Below, piece after piece: positions 1-8,295 of a stretch of 64,000 nucleotides of DNA (position 1 is the first letter of the stretch; each line of letters starts with the position of its first letter). Made by a program: the position numbers and the translations under genes. The notes beneath the pieces were generated by a model. That model ran no database searches. It saw only the letters and a list, made by a program, of their open reading frames with translations, and was not told where the DNA came from. Origin of the DNA: Tatumella terrea (GTDB taxonomy: Bacteria; Pseudomonadota; Gammaproteobacteria; Enterobacterales; Enterobacteriaceae); NCBI RefSeq assembly GCF_039523755.1, contig NZ_BAAAFX010000018.1:186001-250000 (forward strand), in the 5' to 3' direction.

Positions 1-66
1 ATCTCTCTAAAGATATACTCAATTATTATTTCCCTGCCGCCGATTACTGCCTAAAATAGTCAAAGC

Positions 67-98
67 GGTCAGCCTTGCGGGCTGGCCTGTTTTTTTTC
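67..98 (+). terminator. Rho-independent terminator of an upstream gene
   Basis: An 8-bp stem (arms at 67-74 and 80-87, one G-T pair) closes a five-base loop and is followed by a run of eight T with one G near its start. It ends a rightward transcript whose gene lies outside the window. The ABC operon that starts at 122 therefore needs either its own promoter or read-through. Confidence 0.8.
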
Positions 99-121
99 TC
101 TTTTTCTTTGGAAGGTGTACT

Positions 122-793
122 GTGCCAGCATGGTTATCTCTTGCCGCTGAATCATTCTGGCCGATGTTGCACGCCGGATTGACTTTCACAATCCCTTTGA
201 CGTTATTGTCATTTGTTCTGGGACTTTCTCTGGGCTTTATTGTCGCGCTGATCCGTCTGTACGGACCTAAACCGTTAAAGATCTTCGCCCGTTTCTACGT
301 CTGGCTGTTACGGGGTACTCCCCTGCTGGTCCAGTTATTCCTGATTTTCTATGCGCTGCCGAGTGCAGGGATCACTATTTCTGCCTTCCCTGCGGCGGTG
401 ATTGGCTTTACCTTAAACATCGGCGCCTACTCGTCTGAAATTATTCGTGCCACCATTAAATCGGTACCGGTCAGCCAGTGGGAAGCCGCACATTCCATCG
501 GAATGAGCTGGCGACAGGCACTCAGCCGCATCATTCTGCCACAGGCGGCGAGAATTGCGGTTCCGCCGTTATCAAACACCTTTATCTCCTTAGTGAAAGA
601 TACCTCACTGGCGTCGGTGATCACGGTACCGGAAATGTTCCTGGCCGCACAACGTATAGCCGCCGTGACGTATCAGCCGCTGATCCTCTATACCGAAGCG
701 GCACTGATTTATCTGTTCTTCAGCACAATTCTTTCTGCGTTGCAGAACAAACTGGAGATTCATTTCTCCCGCGAAGAGAAAGCGGAGTCGTAA
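122..793 (+). CDS. Amino-acid ABC transporter, permease subunit
   Basis: Inner-membrane permease of a polar amino-acid importer (HisM/GlnP/YecS-type family), 223 residues, the usual size for this family. Several hydrophobic segments are visible, starting near residues 15-45 and 60-80. The family coupling region with conserved E-A...G and LP (near residues 122-142, EAAHSIGMSWRQALSRIILP) is intact. The start is GTG, preceded by GGAAGG at good spacing. It is the first gene of a three-gene operon with an ATPase four bases downstream and a periplasmic binding protein third. The set as a whole resembles cystine-type importers, but the substrate cannot be fixed from the permease alone. Confidence 0.9.
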   Translation: MPAWLSLAAESFWPMLHAGLTFTIPLTLLSFVLGLSLGFIVALIRLYGPKPLKIFARFYVWLLRGTPLLVQLFLIFYALPSAGITISAFPAAVIGFTLNIGAYSSEIIRATIKSVPVSQWEAAHSIGMSWRQALSRIILPQAARIAVPPLSNTFISLVKDTSLASVITVPEMFLAAQRIAAVTYQPLILYTEAALIYLFFSTILSALQNKLEIHFSREEKAES

Positions 794-797
794 GCCG

Positions 798-1562
798 ATG
801 ATTTCATTAAACGGGATTAACAAATATTTTCAGGACAACCATGTGCTGAAGGATATCTCGCTGCAACTGCCTAAAGGCTCAGTCACCGCGCTGATCGGCC
901 CTTCCGGCAGCGGGAAAAGTACTTTATTGCGTTGCCTGAATCTTCTGGAAACACCGCAGTCCGGGAGTATCACGCTCGATCAGGAAACCCTGACTTTTAA
1001 CGGAAAAGCGCTGCGTACCCGGGACATCCAGCGCATCAGCCGCCAGACCGGCATGGTATTTCAGAACTTCTCTCTGTTTCCGCATAAAACGGTACTGGAA
1101 AACATCACCGAAGGTCTGCTGGTCGTGCACAAATGGAGTAAAGGCGACGCTATCGCCCGCGCCGAAACCTTGCTGGAAAAAGTAGGCCTGCTGCATAAAC
1201 GTGATGTGATGCCGGCGACACTCTCCGGCGGGCAACAGCAACGGGTGGCCATTGCCAGAGCCCTGGCCCCTTCCCCGAAAGTGCTGCTTTGTGATGAACC
1301 GACATCCGCACTGGACCCGGAGCTGTCCGCAGAAGTGGTGGCCGTGCTGAAACAGCTGGCAGAAGAAGGGACTACCATGCTGATGGCAACCCATGATCTG
1401 CGGCTGGCCGCCTCGGTGGCGAGCCACACTATTTTTCTGGAAGCCGGTGAAATCATTGAAACCGGAGATTCCGCACAGCTGTTCAGGCACCCGCAGAAAG
1501 CCAGGACTGCCCAATACATTGCCACACTGACCGGCGGCCTCTCTGCCGTTGGCCGGGACTGA
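798..1562 (+). CDS. Amino-acid ABC transporter, ATP-binding subunit
   Basis: Cytoplasmic ATPase that powers the importer. Walker A GPSGSGKST lies near residue 33, the ABC signature LSGGQQQRVAIARA near 140, Walker B VLLCDEPTSALD near 165, and the switch histidine is in MATHDL near 197. Length (254 residues) and organisation match the GlnQ/HisP/TcyN type. The start codon lies four bases after the permease stop, so translation is probably coupled. Nothing is degenerate. It should form a dimer that engages the single permease type encoded just upstream. Confidence 0.93.
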   Translation: MISLNGINKYFQDNHVLKDISLQLPKGSVTALIGPSGSGKSTLLRCLNLLETPQSGSITLDQETLTFNGKALRTRDIQRISRQTGMVFQNFSLFPHKTVLENITEGLLVVHKWSKGDAIARAETLLEKVGLLHKRDVMPATLSGGQQQRVAIARALAPSPKVLLCDEPTSALDPELSAEVVAVLKQLAEEGTTMLMATHDLRLAASVASHTIFLEAGEIIETGDSAQLFRHPQKARTAQYIATLTGGLSAVGRD

Positions 1563-1581
1563 TATTACTTAGGAGCAATTA

Positions 1582-2352
1582 ATGAAAAAAACAACACTAT
1601 TACTCTCAGCCCTGTTATCTCTGGGTGTTGCTCACTCAGCGCTGGCAGATGATTCTCTGGCAAAAGTCCGCTCAGCCGGTGAGCTGACCATCGGTACCGA
1701 AGGGACCTACGCGCCTTTCACTTTCCATACGATCTCCGGTGACCTGACCGGATTTGACGTGGAGATCGGCCGTGCCATCGCACAAAAACTGCATGTTAAA
1801 CCGGTCTTTGTAGAAAGCAAATGGGACGGCCTGATCGCCGGTCTGGATGCAAAACGTTATGACGTGGTCATTAATGAAGTGGGGATCACCCCGGCCCGTG
1901 AGAAAAAATATGATTTCTCACAGCCTTATATCGCCTCCAAGGCCGTGGTGATTGTGAAAAACAGCAACGACAGCATTCACAGTTTCGCCGATCTGAAAGG
2001 GAAAAATGCTGCCCAGTCGCTGACCAGTAACTATGCCCAGCTGGCCCGTAATGCAGGGGCTAACCTGGTCAGTACCGATGGGTTTAACCAGTCTATCGAT
2101 CTGGTGGTTCAGGGCCGTGCAGATGCCACTCTGAATGATAAGCTGTCATTCCTGGACTTCAAAAAACACCGTCCTGATGCGCCGGTTAAGATCGTTGCTT
2201 CAGAAGACAATGCCAGTGCATCCGGTGTTCTGATGAGAAAAGGCGAATCGTCTCTGCAGGGTGCCATCAACGATGCTCTGACCGATATGAAAAAAGACGG
2301 GACTTACCAGAAGATCTCTGAAAAATACTTCGGCGAAGACGTTTCTCACTAA
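1582..2352 (+). CDS. Amino-acid ABC transporter, periplasmic substrate-binding protein
   Basis: Family 3 extracellular solute-binding protein, 256 residues, with a Sec signal peptide (positive MKKT, hydrophobic core, likely cleavage after ALA near residue 22). The family hallmarks GTEGTYAPF near residue 40 and GFDVEIGRAIA near 60 are clear, as is the D-G-L-I-A-G-L-D stretch near 83-90. It delivers an amino acid to the permease and ATPase encoded upstream. Overall appearance is closest to cystine-binding proteins (TcyJ/FliY and the Neisseria type), so L-cystine is the best guess but is not proven. It has a good AGGAG ribosome-binding site and is followed by a strong terminator, which fixes it as the last gene of the operon. 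Confidence 0.9.
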   Translation: MKKTTLLLSALLSLGVAHSALADDSLAKVRSAGELTIGTEGTYAPFTFHTISGDLTGFDVEIGRAIAQKLHVKPVFVESKWDGLIAGLDAKRYDVVINEVGITPAREKKYDFSQPYIASKAVVIVKNSNDSIHSFADLKGKNAAQSLTSNYAQLARNAGANLVSTDGFNQSIDLVVQGRADATLNDKLSFLDFKKHRPDAPVKIVASEDNASASGVLMRKGESSLQGAINDALTDMKKDGTYQKISEKYFGEDVSH

Positions 2353-2374
2353 TCGCCAATCGCTTCGTCAGTGA

Positions 2375-2401
2375 CCCCCGGCCCGGCCGGGGGTATTTTT
2401 T
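2375..2401 (+). terminator. Rho-independent terminator of the ABC operon
   Basis: A CCCCCGG / CCGGGGG stem (2375-2381 and 2387-2393) is followed by TATTTTTTT. It lies 22 bases after the binding-protein stop and ends the three-gene operon. Confidence 0.9.
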
Positions 2402-3206
2402 TATACAGAGCCAGACGACTTATGGCCGGTTTACGTCTTACCGTTAACGCCGGTTATGATCACGTCGTATATCTTAGGTACGGGTTGCCAGAGAGGTTCA
2501 GCTTCCCTCGGCCCGCAAGCTTGTCGGCAGAGGCCTGGTAGCTCTGTTTATTGAATATAAATACGTATCATTAATTGATATGCTCGTAATAAAACTTTAT
2601 ATACATCCAGAGGGTTGTGATGGGGACTCGATACAAAAAACTGTCCGGAAAGTTTTCACTGCTTTTTTTATGTCGTAGTACTAACATCTGGTTATTTGGG
2701 CTCCCCTCATCCCTTGGATAAGATTGACGTCTGCATGGCTTTATCTGGACTCATATCTTCATTTTTATTCCCATTCTCCTTCAGCTTTGCCGAAAGATTC
2801 AGCTCATCTCCTGCCAATTCTATATACATTGGAAAAGAGGGCTCGCCGTCCCTGCTCTGGTTCTGGCTATCCCCATTGCTATTATTGAACTCATTTTGCA
2901 GAAATTGAAAAAAGGGTAGAATTCGCAGAGTGTTCGGGTACGGAAACCGTGTCGTACAGTATTCGTGATAAAAAATGCTGAAAGCCCGGACAAAACCTTT
3001 AGTTCAGCCCGCAAACGACTTTACGCAGGTGACTGGCAGCCACAGCAGGGATAAAAATAACCTTTACTCCCCCGACAGAAAGAACTGACTCTGCGCTCAG
3101 CCGGGTAAAGATCTGCTGAACCGTCGGTACCGGTTATCTGTACACTCTGTCCGGTCTGCAAACCTATGCGGCTCGTTGGGTCAGCCACGTCAGTCATCAG
3201 GCCTCT
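2402..3206. other. Intergenic region, no supported gene
   Basis: About 800 bases between the ABC operon terminator and the pectate lyase terminator. It is locally AT-rich around 2550-2680. Short open frames exist (for example a hydrophobic one starting at ATG 2735 on the + strand), but none has a convincing ribosome-binding site or a recognisable product. I see no RNA gene or clear repeat. Confidence 0.5.
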
Positions 3207-3207
3207 T

Positions 3208-3240
3208 ATAAAAAAGAAGACCCGGCCGGCTGGCCGGATC
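3208..3240 (-). terminator. Terminator of the pectate lyase gene
   Basis: On the minus strand a nine-pair stem (arms at 3240-3232 and 3227-3219, one G-T pair) is followed by TTCTTTTTT. It lies about 30 bases past the pectate lyase stop codon. Confidence 0.8.
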
Positions 3241-3271
3241 TGAGAACCGTTCAGTTAAGGCGGTTGCCAAA

Positions 3272-4426
3272 TCATTTCGGACCGGCGTTTGCCATCACAT
3301 AGGCCGGTACACTGGCACTGGCAGTGACAGAGTAAGAATAACTGACCGGAGAGCTGAACGTGGTGCCGGTGGCCGACGTACCAGTGGTTCCGCTGTAGGT
3401 ATTATTCTTCTCGTAAAACGCATCGGTATAGCTGCTGCCGTCGTTAGTCAGCGTATTAGTATTATTCGTCTTCAGGAAGTAGTTTGATTCGGAATATACC
3501 ACGCTGCCGTTCACCAGCTGCAGTGCTTCATATTGTTGTTTCGGATATTTATTGCCGTCTGTTGCGGTATTGTAATCCGTGCCTGAGTAAGTTTCGCTAT
3601 TATCAAAATAGTTACTGTACGCATGGATCCAGCCACGGAATAACGGACGTCCCCGCACGTTCGGACCAATCCAGTTATGGTGTAAGGTCACGTGCAATTT
3701 CCCTGTCCCCTGCCAGGAGTCAGAGGTATTAGCCCCCACGACCATCGCCAGACGCTCACCGGCGAGATCCGTATTATATCCCACCCAGTTCCAGACCGGA
3801 TCCGGACTCATATTGACCCAGCTGTCACTGAAGTAGAGATGGTTATACGACAAGGTCACATTATCTGAACTCAGTGCCACACTCATCAGATCATCACTGG
3901 TGTCATAAATGGCGCAGTGGGTGATCAGGGCATTGGTGACCCGGCGTAAAGAGATGCCTTCGTAATTGATCCCGACTTTTTTAGTGCTGTCAGAAGAGCC
4001 GTAAACCTGCTGAGGCATTGCCTGTAAATCTGATATTTTCCCGAAGAACGTCAGGTTAGATACCTTAATGTTCTGGATATTTGTGCCGCTGGCCAGCAGT
4101 TCACCGTCAAACTTTAGCTGGATATTCTCCAGTACCGCTTTGCCCCCCGCGGCCCCCTCAATGGTCGTGTTGTTATTGCTGGCTGACGAGAAAGTCAGGG
4201 TGGTTAATCCTGCACCTCCGTAGAGGGTGCCGCTAACGATAATATGATGCTGACCACTTCTTACCGCGCTTTCCAGCTGACTGAGGTTAGTCACGGTGAC
4301 TGCTGTATAGCTATCGCCGCCGGTTGTGTTTGAGAATCCGCCGGTATCTGCCGCCGAACACGCAAATCCACTAAGACTTAATGCTGCCAGTAGTGAAGCC
4401 TGTACCATCCGTAATTTTGTTTTCAT
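3272..4426 (-). CDS. Secreted pectate lyase, PL1 family
   Basis: Cleaves polygalacturonate by beta-elimination outside the cell. The 384-residue protein has a Sec signal peptide (basic start, hydrophobic core to about residue 25). Its right-handed beta-helix family blocks are present: a calcium-site-like DTSDD near residues 175-180, then VTLHHNWIGPNVRGRPLFRG near 247-266. The arginine of GRP at residue 260 is the expected catalytic base position, and the following HAYSNYF matches the HxxNNYF block of PL1 enzymes. The start has AAGAAGG seven bases upstream. It is a single gene with its own terminator and no other pectinolysis gene nearby. Growth on, or softening of, plant tissue is the likely context. 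Confidence 0.88.
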   Translation of the reverse strand: MKTKLRMVQASLLAALSLSGFACSAADTGGFSNTTGGDSYTAVTVTNLSQLESAVRSGQHHIIVSGTLYGGAGLTTLTFSSASNNNTTIEGAAGGKAVLENIQLKFDGELLASGTNIQNIKVSNLTFFGKISDLQAMPQQVYGSSDSTKKVGINYEGISLRRVTNALITHCAIYDTSDDLMSVALSSDNVTLSYNHLYFSDSWVNMSPDPVWNWVGYNTDLAGERLAMVVGANTSDSWQGTGKLHVTLHHNWIGPNVRGRPLFRGWIHAYSNYFDNSETYSGTDYNTATDGNKYPKQQYEALQLVNGSVVYSESNYFLKTNNTNTLTNDGSSYTDAFYEKNNTYSGTTGTSATGTTFSSPVSYSYSVTASASVPAYVMANAGPK

Positions 4427-4712
4427 AATAACCTTCTTAGTGATTGTTATAAGTTAAGTTGTGTCTTATCGACAAACGTAATATTGCACTTATAGCGCAT
4501 CACTGCCCGCGATTGAGGTTGTCGGCTGAAGGATACAACAATTGGTATTCCAGCCACTGTTTCAGAGGCAAAAATAACGGATTTTCCGGGGAAGATAGCG
4601 TAGTCCCGAACGTTTCAGACGCCGGTCTGTCAGGCCGATCGGGCCGAAGATTCTTTGCATCATTAAGGTTCTGTCGGGATAGCTAAAAAAAGGAAAGACT
4701 CAAAGACCGAAG

Positions 4713-4856
4713 TACATCAGTACATCAGTACATCAGTACATCAGTACATCAGTACATCAGTACATCAGTACATCAGTACATCAGTACATCAGTACATCAG
4801 TACATCAGTACATCAGTACATCAGTACATCAGTACATCAGTACATCAGCACATCAG
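4713..4856 (+). repeat. Tandem array of an 8-bp unit (TACATCAG), 18 copies
   Basis: Seventeen uninterrupted copies of TACATCAG (4713-4848) are followed by one variant CACATCAG (4849-4856) and a partial CACA. The array sits in about 750 bases without genes, between the divergently placed upstream side of the pectate lyase gene and the 3' end of the metallo-beta-lactamase-fold gene. Identical copies over 136 bases point to recent slippage, so the locus is likely variable in length. The rest of 4427-5177 holds no gene I can support. Confidence 0.97.
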
Positions 4857-5177
4857 CACATGTAGCGGAACTCTGAGGCCCGGCTATATAGCGGAAGCAG
4901 AAAGCGGAGTGACTTAGCGTCAGCTGTAAATCACTTGCCGGTTCAGGCCGGAGCACAGTCCATTGCACAGCGCCATCTTCTGTTACCGGCCGGGCAGAAC
5001 TCTCCCTCCGGGGCCGGCGCAGACCTCTGCCGGTAAAGAGACGGCCGGATAGCCGGTTTCTTCGGTGAATTTGCCGGCAGTGATCAGACGAGGGCCGGGA
5101 GAGACGTCTCCCCGGCCCCCGGCCGGCGCCTGTAACGCCCGATAAGACAGCCCGTCGTCAGCGATTGGCGGCAGGGA

Positions 5178-6035
5178 CTACTGCCATTTCATTTCACCGG
5201 TATTCACTTTGGCACTGAGTTCCAGTGAACTCACATCCCCCAGATTCGGCCAGGCTTTCTCCATCACCCGGGTCAGGGTCGCTGCGTCATGATGCAGCTG
5301 TAACGCACGTTCGAAGTCTTCCAGGTATCTCAGTGTAAAACTCACTGCCTGATCACCTGGCAGTGCCTCGCCCAGATAATGGCCCGGGATCACCCGTCGC
5401 GGGTGTAATGCCAGCATCTGTTTCAGGGTATCCCGCCACTCTTTCCGGCTTTCCGGGGTCTGGGTGTCTGCGGTCCAGACATGGATCCCTGCATCCACGG
5501 CGGTTCCTCCGAGCAGGGTTTTTTCTTCCGGGAACCAGACGTAAGCTTGCTGTGAACCTGCCTCACGAATCTCTACCGGCTGACCTTCAAATGTAAAACG
5601 GGTCTGCGGGATCACCTGCGGAGTAAATAACTGCCCCGGAGCTCCGTCCTGCATTTTAGGCCCCCAGTAGGCCAGTTTCGCTTTTTGTGTCGCCTCAATA
5701 TGGCTGACGACCCGGGGGGTCGCGACAATACTGACCCCGGGAAAGGCTTTCACCAGTGGCTCCAGCCCAAAATAGTAATCCGGATCACCGGCGGTGATCA
5801 CTATTTGCGTCAGTTTCTTACCGCTGCTATGGATCAGCTTCACCAGCTGCTCTCCGTCTTTGACACTGAATTGTGCATCAAACAGAATCGCGTCTTTTTT
5901 TCCGGTCACCAGTGTGGAAGAGACCGGAAAAATACCGTTTGCGCCGGGGTTATATACGGTGAAGTCTAAAGGTGCAGCGGTAGCCGTGGTGACCCCTGCC
6001 AGTCCGATCACCAGGGTCAGTGCTGATGCTTTCAT
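5178..6035 (-). CDS. Exported metallo-beta-lactamase-fold protein with degenerate metal site
   Basis: 285 residues with an N-terminal signal peptide (likely cleavage after TATA-A near residue 20). It has the overall MBL-fold layout: a core strand ending DAILFD near 48-53, the position of the HxHxDH motif near 81-90, and a C-terminal IPGHYLG near 216-222. The usual THxHxDHxxG motif reads TAGDPDYYFG here, so two histidines and the terminal histidine are replaced, with only Asp86 kept. The later GH and GD positions read AGSQQ (159-163) and GGTAV (176-180). Only His219 of the distal set remains. Catalysis by a normal di-zinc centre therefore looks unlikely; a binding or altered role is possible. 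It is divergent from a LysR gene that may control it. Confidence 0.72.
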   Translation of the reverse strand: MKASALTLVIGLAGVTTATAAPLDFTVYNPGANGIFPVSSTLVTGKKDAILFDAQFSVKDGEQLVKLIHSSGKKLTQIVITAGDPDYYFGLEPLVKAFPGVSIVATPRVVSHIEATQKAKLAYWGPKMQDGAPGQLFTPQVIPQTRFTFEGQPVEIREAGSQQAYVWFPEEKTLLGGTAVDAGIHVWTADTQTPESRKEWRDTLKQMLALHPRRVIPGHYLGEALPGDQAVSFTLRYLEDFERALQLHHDAATLTRVMEKAWPNLGDVSSLELSAKVNTGEMKWQ

Positions 6036-6195
6036 AGTTGTGCTCTCATCAAAGTGGGTTTCAGGGCGGATTTGATCGCGCCCTCCGGCGAAATATTCTT
6101 AGGTTTGTCGGTTTTCATTCTAACCGTTTCATAAACTGTTAAAATTACCGTAACAAGAGATGCTATGTTTCATAATCCGGACAGATGAGGTACCA

Positions 6196-7098
6196 GTGGA
6201 CAGAATTATCGCCGCACGGGTGTATATCGCCATCTGCGAGTACGGCAGCCTCAGCGCGGCCTCCCGGGGATTACAGATGTCCCGACCGATGGTCAGTCGA
6301 TATCTGGAAGCCATGGAACAGTGGGCCGGTACCCGCTTAATTCACCGTACGACCCGCCACCTGACGCTGACCCCGGCAGGCGAGAGTATCCTGCAGAAGA
6401 CACGCCAGCTCAGCCGTCTGTCGGACGATATCGGTGAGCTTTCACGACGGGCGATCCCCTCCGGAATATTGCGGGTGGCCTGTGCACACTACACGGCAGC
6501 CGATATTATCAGCCCGATGCTGCCACGGTTTCTGCTGCGTTACCCTGAACTGCGCATCGAGCTGGATATCAATAATCGCAGGGTCAGTATGGTAGGGGAA
6601 CGGATTGATGTGGCTATCCGTATTACGGATAACCCTGAACCTGGCGCAATTGCCAGGCGGATCGGCGAATGTGCGTCGGTGCTCTGCGCTTCACCGGAAT
6701 ATCTGGCCATCCACGGCAGGCCGGCAGACCTGGCCGGACTGGCAGAACATAATTGCCTGTGCTACAGCAATTTTGCCGATCAGCGCTGGTCTTTCACCAC
6801 GGCTGAAGGAGAAACCCTGTCTCAGGCAGTAAACGGTAATCTGAGCGCCGGGATATCTTCGGTACTGCTGGATGCCGCACTGGCAGGCTGCGGCATAACG
6901 CTGATCCCGCTGACCGAGGCCAGCAACTGGCTGGAGAACGGACGGCTCGAACGGGTTCTGCCCCAACTGACCCCCGCCTCGATGGGTATCTATGGCATGT
7001 ACCTGTCGAGAAAGCTACTGCCTGCCGCACTGCATCTGTTCCTTGATGAGGTCCAGCAGAGTTTACAAATGTCCGCCAGGACTTCCGGCGGACAATGA
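6196..7098 (+). CDS. LysR-family transcriptional regulator
   Basis: DNA-binding regulator of about 300 residues with an N-terminal winged helix (residues 1-60; AICEYGSLSAASRGL and the recognition helix MSRPMVSRYLEAME) and a C-terminal effector-binding domain. I chose GTG at 6196 because GAGG precedes it by five bases and the domain begins at once (VDRIIAARVYIAI). An upstream ATG at 6160 would add 12 untypical residues. It is divergent from the MBL-fold gene with a 160-bp gap, the classic LysR-target arrangement, so that gene is the likely target. The ligand is unknown. Confidence 0.85.
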   Translation: MDRIIAARVYIAICEYGSLSAASRGLQMSRPMVSRYLEAMEQWAGTRLIHRTTRHLTLTPAGESILQKTRQLSRLSDDIGELSRRAIPSGILRVACAHYTAADIISPMLPRFLLRYPELRIELDINNRRVSMVGERIDVAIRITDNPEPGAIARRIGECASVLCASPEYLAIHGRPADLAGLAEHNCLCYSNFADQRWSFTTAEGETLSQAVNGNLSAGISSVLLDAALAGCGITLIPLTEASNWLENGRLERVLPQLTPASMGIYGMYLSRKLLPAALHLFLDEVQQSLQMSARTSGGQ

Positions 7099-7100
7099 AA

Positions 7101-7125
7101 CAGCGGCAGCCGGGGGCTGCCGCTG
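7101..7125. other. Perfect 11-bp hairpin between convergent genes
   Basis: CAGCGGCAGCC and its exact reverse complement are separated by GGG, placed three bases after the LysR stop and 30 bases before the end of the opposing transporter gene. There is no T-run on either side, so it is not a canonical terminator. It may block 3' exonucleases or act as a bidirectional, Rho-assisted end. Confidence 0.6.
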
Positions 7126-7154
7126 TACGCTATCGGAAACGGCACCGGACTGCC

Positions 7155-7943
7155 TCAGAGTGCGCCGGTCGTTGTCTGGCGGTCCGGACGATAGGCCCGG
7201 TAGTAAATCAGGGCTACAAAAATCGCCCCACCCGCCGCATTACCGGCAAATACCGCCACAAAATTAGTGAAATAATCGCCCCAGTTCCCCTGCCCTGCAA
7301 AAATGGCCGCCGGGATAATAAACATATTCGCTACCACGTGCTGAAAACCAATAGCGACAAACGCCATTACCGGAAACCAGATACCCAGGATTTTTCCTGC
7401 AGCGTCTTTACCTGCCATTCCCAGCCAGACCGCCAGACACACCAGCCAGTTACAGCCAATCCCGGAGACAAATGCCTGCAGGAAGGTGGCCTGTGTTTTC
7501 GCAGTGGCTATCGCCAGGGTACTTTTCAGAAACACCCCTTCAGTCATTCCCAGCAGATGCCCGAAAAACCAGGCGACCGCCACGCTGCCGATAAAGTTGG
7601 CAATCGTCACCCAGAACCAGTTACGTACCAAAGCAGCCCAACTAATTTTTTTAGATAATGCCGCGATAGTCATCACCATCATATTCCCGGTCAGTAATTC
7701 TGCACCGGCAAGCACGGTCAGAATTAATCCAAGCGGGAAAACCATCGCCCCAAGCAGCCCTCCGAACGAGCCCCAGTCAGCGGGTAATCTGGCCGTCACA
7801 TGCAGGTCCAGCAGGAACCCGATGGCGATAAAGGCACCGCCCAGAAAACCCAGTATCAACAGATTCTGTATCGAATGATGGCTTTTTTTCACGCCGGCCT
7901 GAACGGCCTGTACTGCAATTTCATTAGGTGTGCTGAATGACAT
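7155..7943 (-). CDS. Formate/nitrite transporter (FNT) family channel
   Basis: Pentameric inner-membrane channel for small monovalent anions such as formate or nitrite. The 262-residue protein has about six membrane helices with both FNT repeats. LILTVLAGAELLTGNMM (near residues 75-95) corresponds to the first signature, and GFQHVVANMF (near 200-210) carries the conserved pore histidine seen in FocA. I place the start at ATG 7943 (MSFSTPNE); the frame continues nine residues upstream to 7970, but without a better ribosome-binding site. It is a single gene, convergent with the LysR gene. Neither pflB nor nir genes are adjacent, so formate versus nitrite cannot be decided. Confidence 0.85.
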   Translation of the reverse strand: MSFSTPNEIAVQAVQAGVKKSHHSIQNLLILGFLGGAFIAIGFLLDLHVTARLPADWGSFGGLLGAMVFPLGLILTVLAGAELLTGNMMVMTIAALSKKISWAALVRNWFWVTIANFIGSVAVAWFFGHLLGMTEGVFLKSTLAIATAKTQATFLQAFVSGIGCNWLVCLAVWLGMAGKDAAGKILGIWFPVMAFVAIGFQHVVANMFIIPAAIFAGQGNWGDYFTNFVAVFAGNAAGGAIFVALIYYRAYRPDRQTTTGAL

Positions 7944-8295
7944 GATGACCCGGTAATGTAAACACCGCAAAACGGCTTAAGTGAATAGGTGGTCATAACC
8001 CTGACCCTGATTGTCATAATGGTGCTGACATCAGTGATAGTAGTTCGATTAGCGACACTTTCCAACGTAAAGGTTACAAGGTTTTAACTATCACCCGAGG
8101 GAATAATTAGTCCTGAATTTAAGTCTCCATAACAGCAGAGTGTTAATAGTGCTGATAAGTAAACCGGTTAGCATAAAAAACAGCCACCGGTATGACCGCA
8201 CATGCAGATAACTGCCACCGACCGGGAGTGTTATTCTTAAGAAGAATGACAAGTTAACCAGGGCCCTTCATTCAGCCTAAGGAGCAGAAAATAGT
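7944..8295. other. Divergent intergenic region with an 8-bp inverted repeat
   Basis: 350 bases between the FNT gene (leftward) and yghU (rightward), which must hold both promoters. GTGATAGT (8034-8041) and ACTATCAC (8087-8094) form an exact inverted repeat with a 45-base loop. It could be a structured leader or a regulator site. I see no FNR consensus box and no further gene. Confidence 0.45.

Noticed and set aside
2735..2908. 57-codon hydrophobic small frame
   Set aside because: No ribosome-binding site, no conserved pattern; could be chance in AT-rich DNA.
7095..7658. 187-codon + strand open frame
   Set aside because: Antisense to the FNT channel gene; composition shadow.
8034..8094. tRNA-like gene
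   Set aside because: Some arm-like pieces are visible, but no T-loop consensus, anticodon stem or CCA end can be built.
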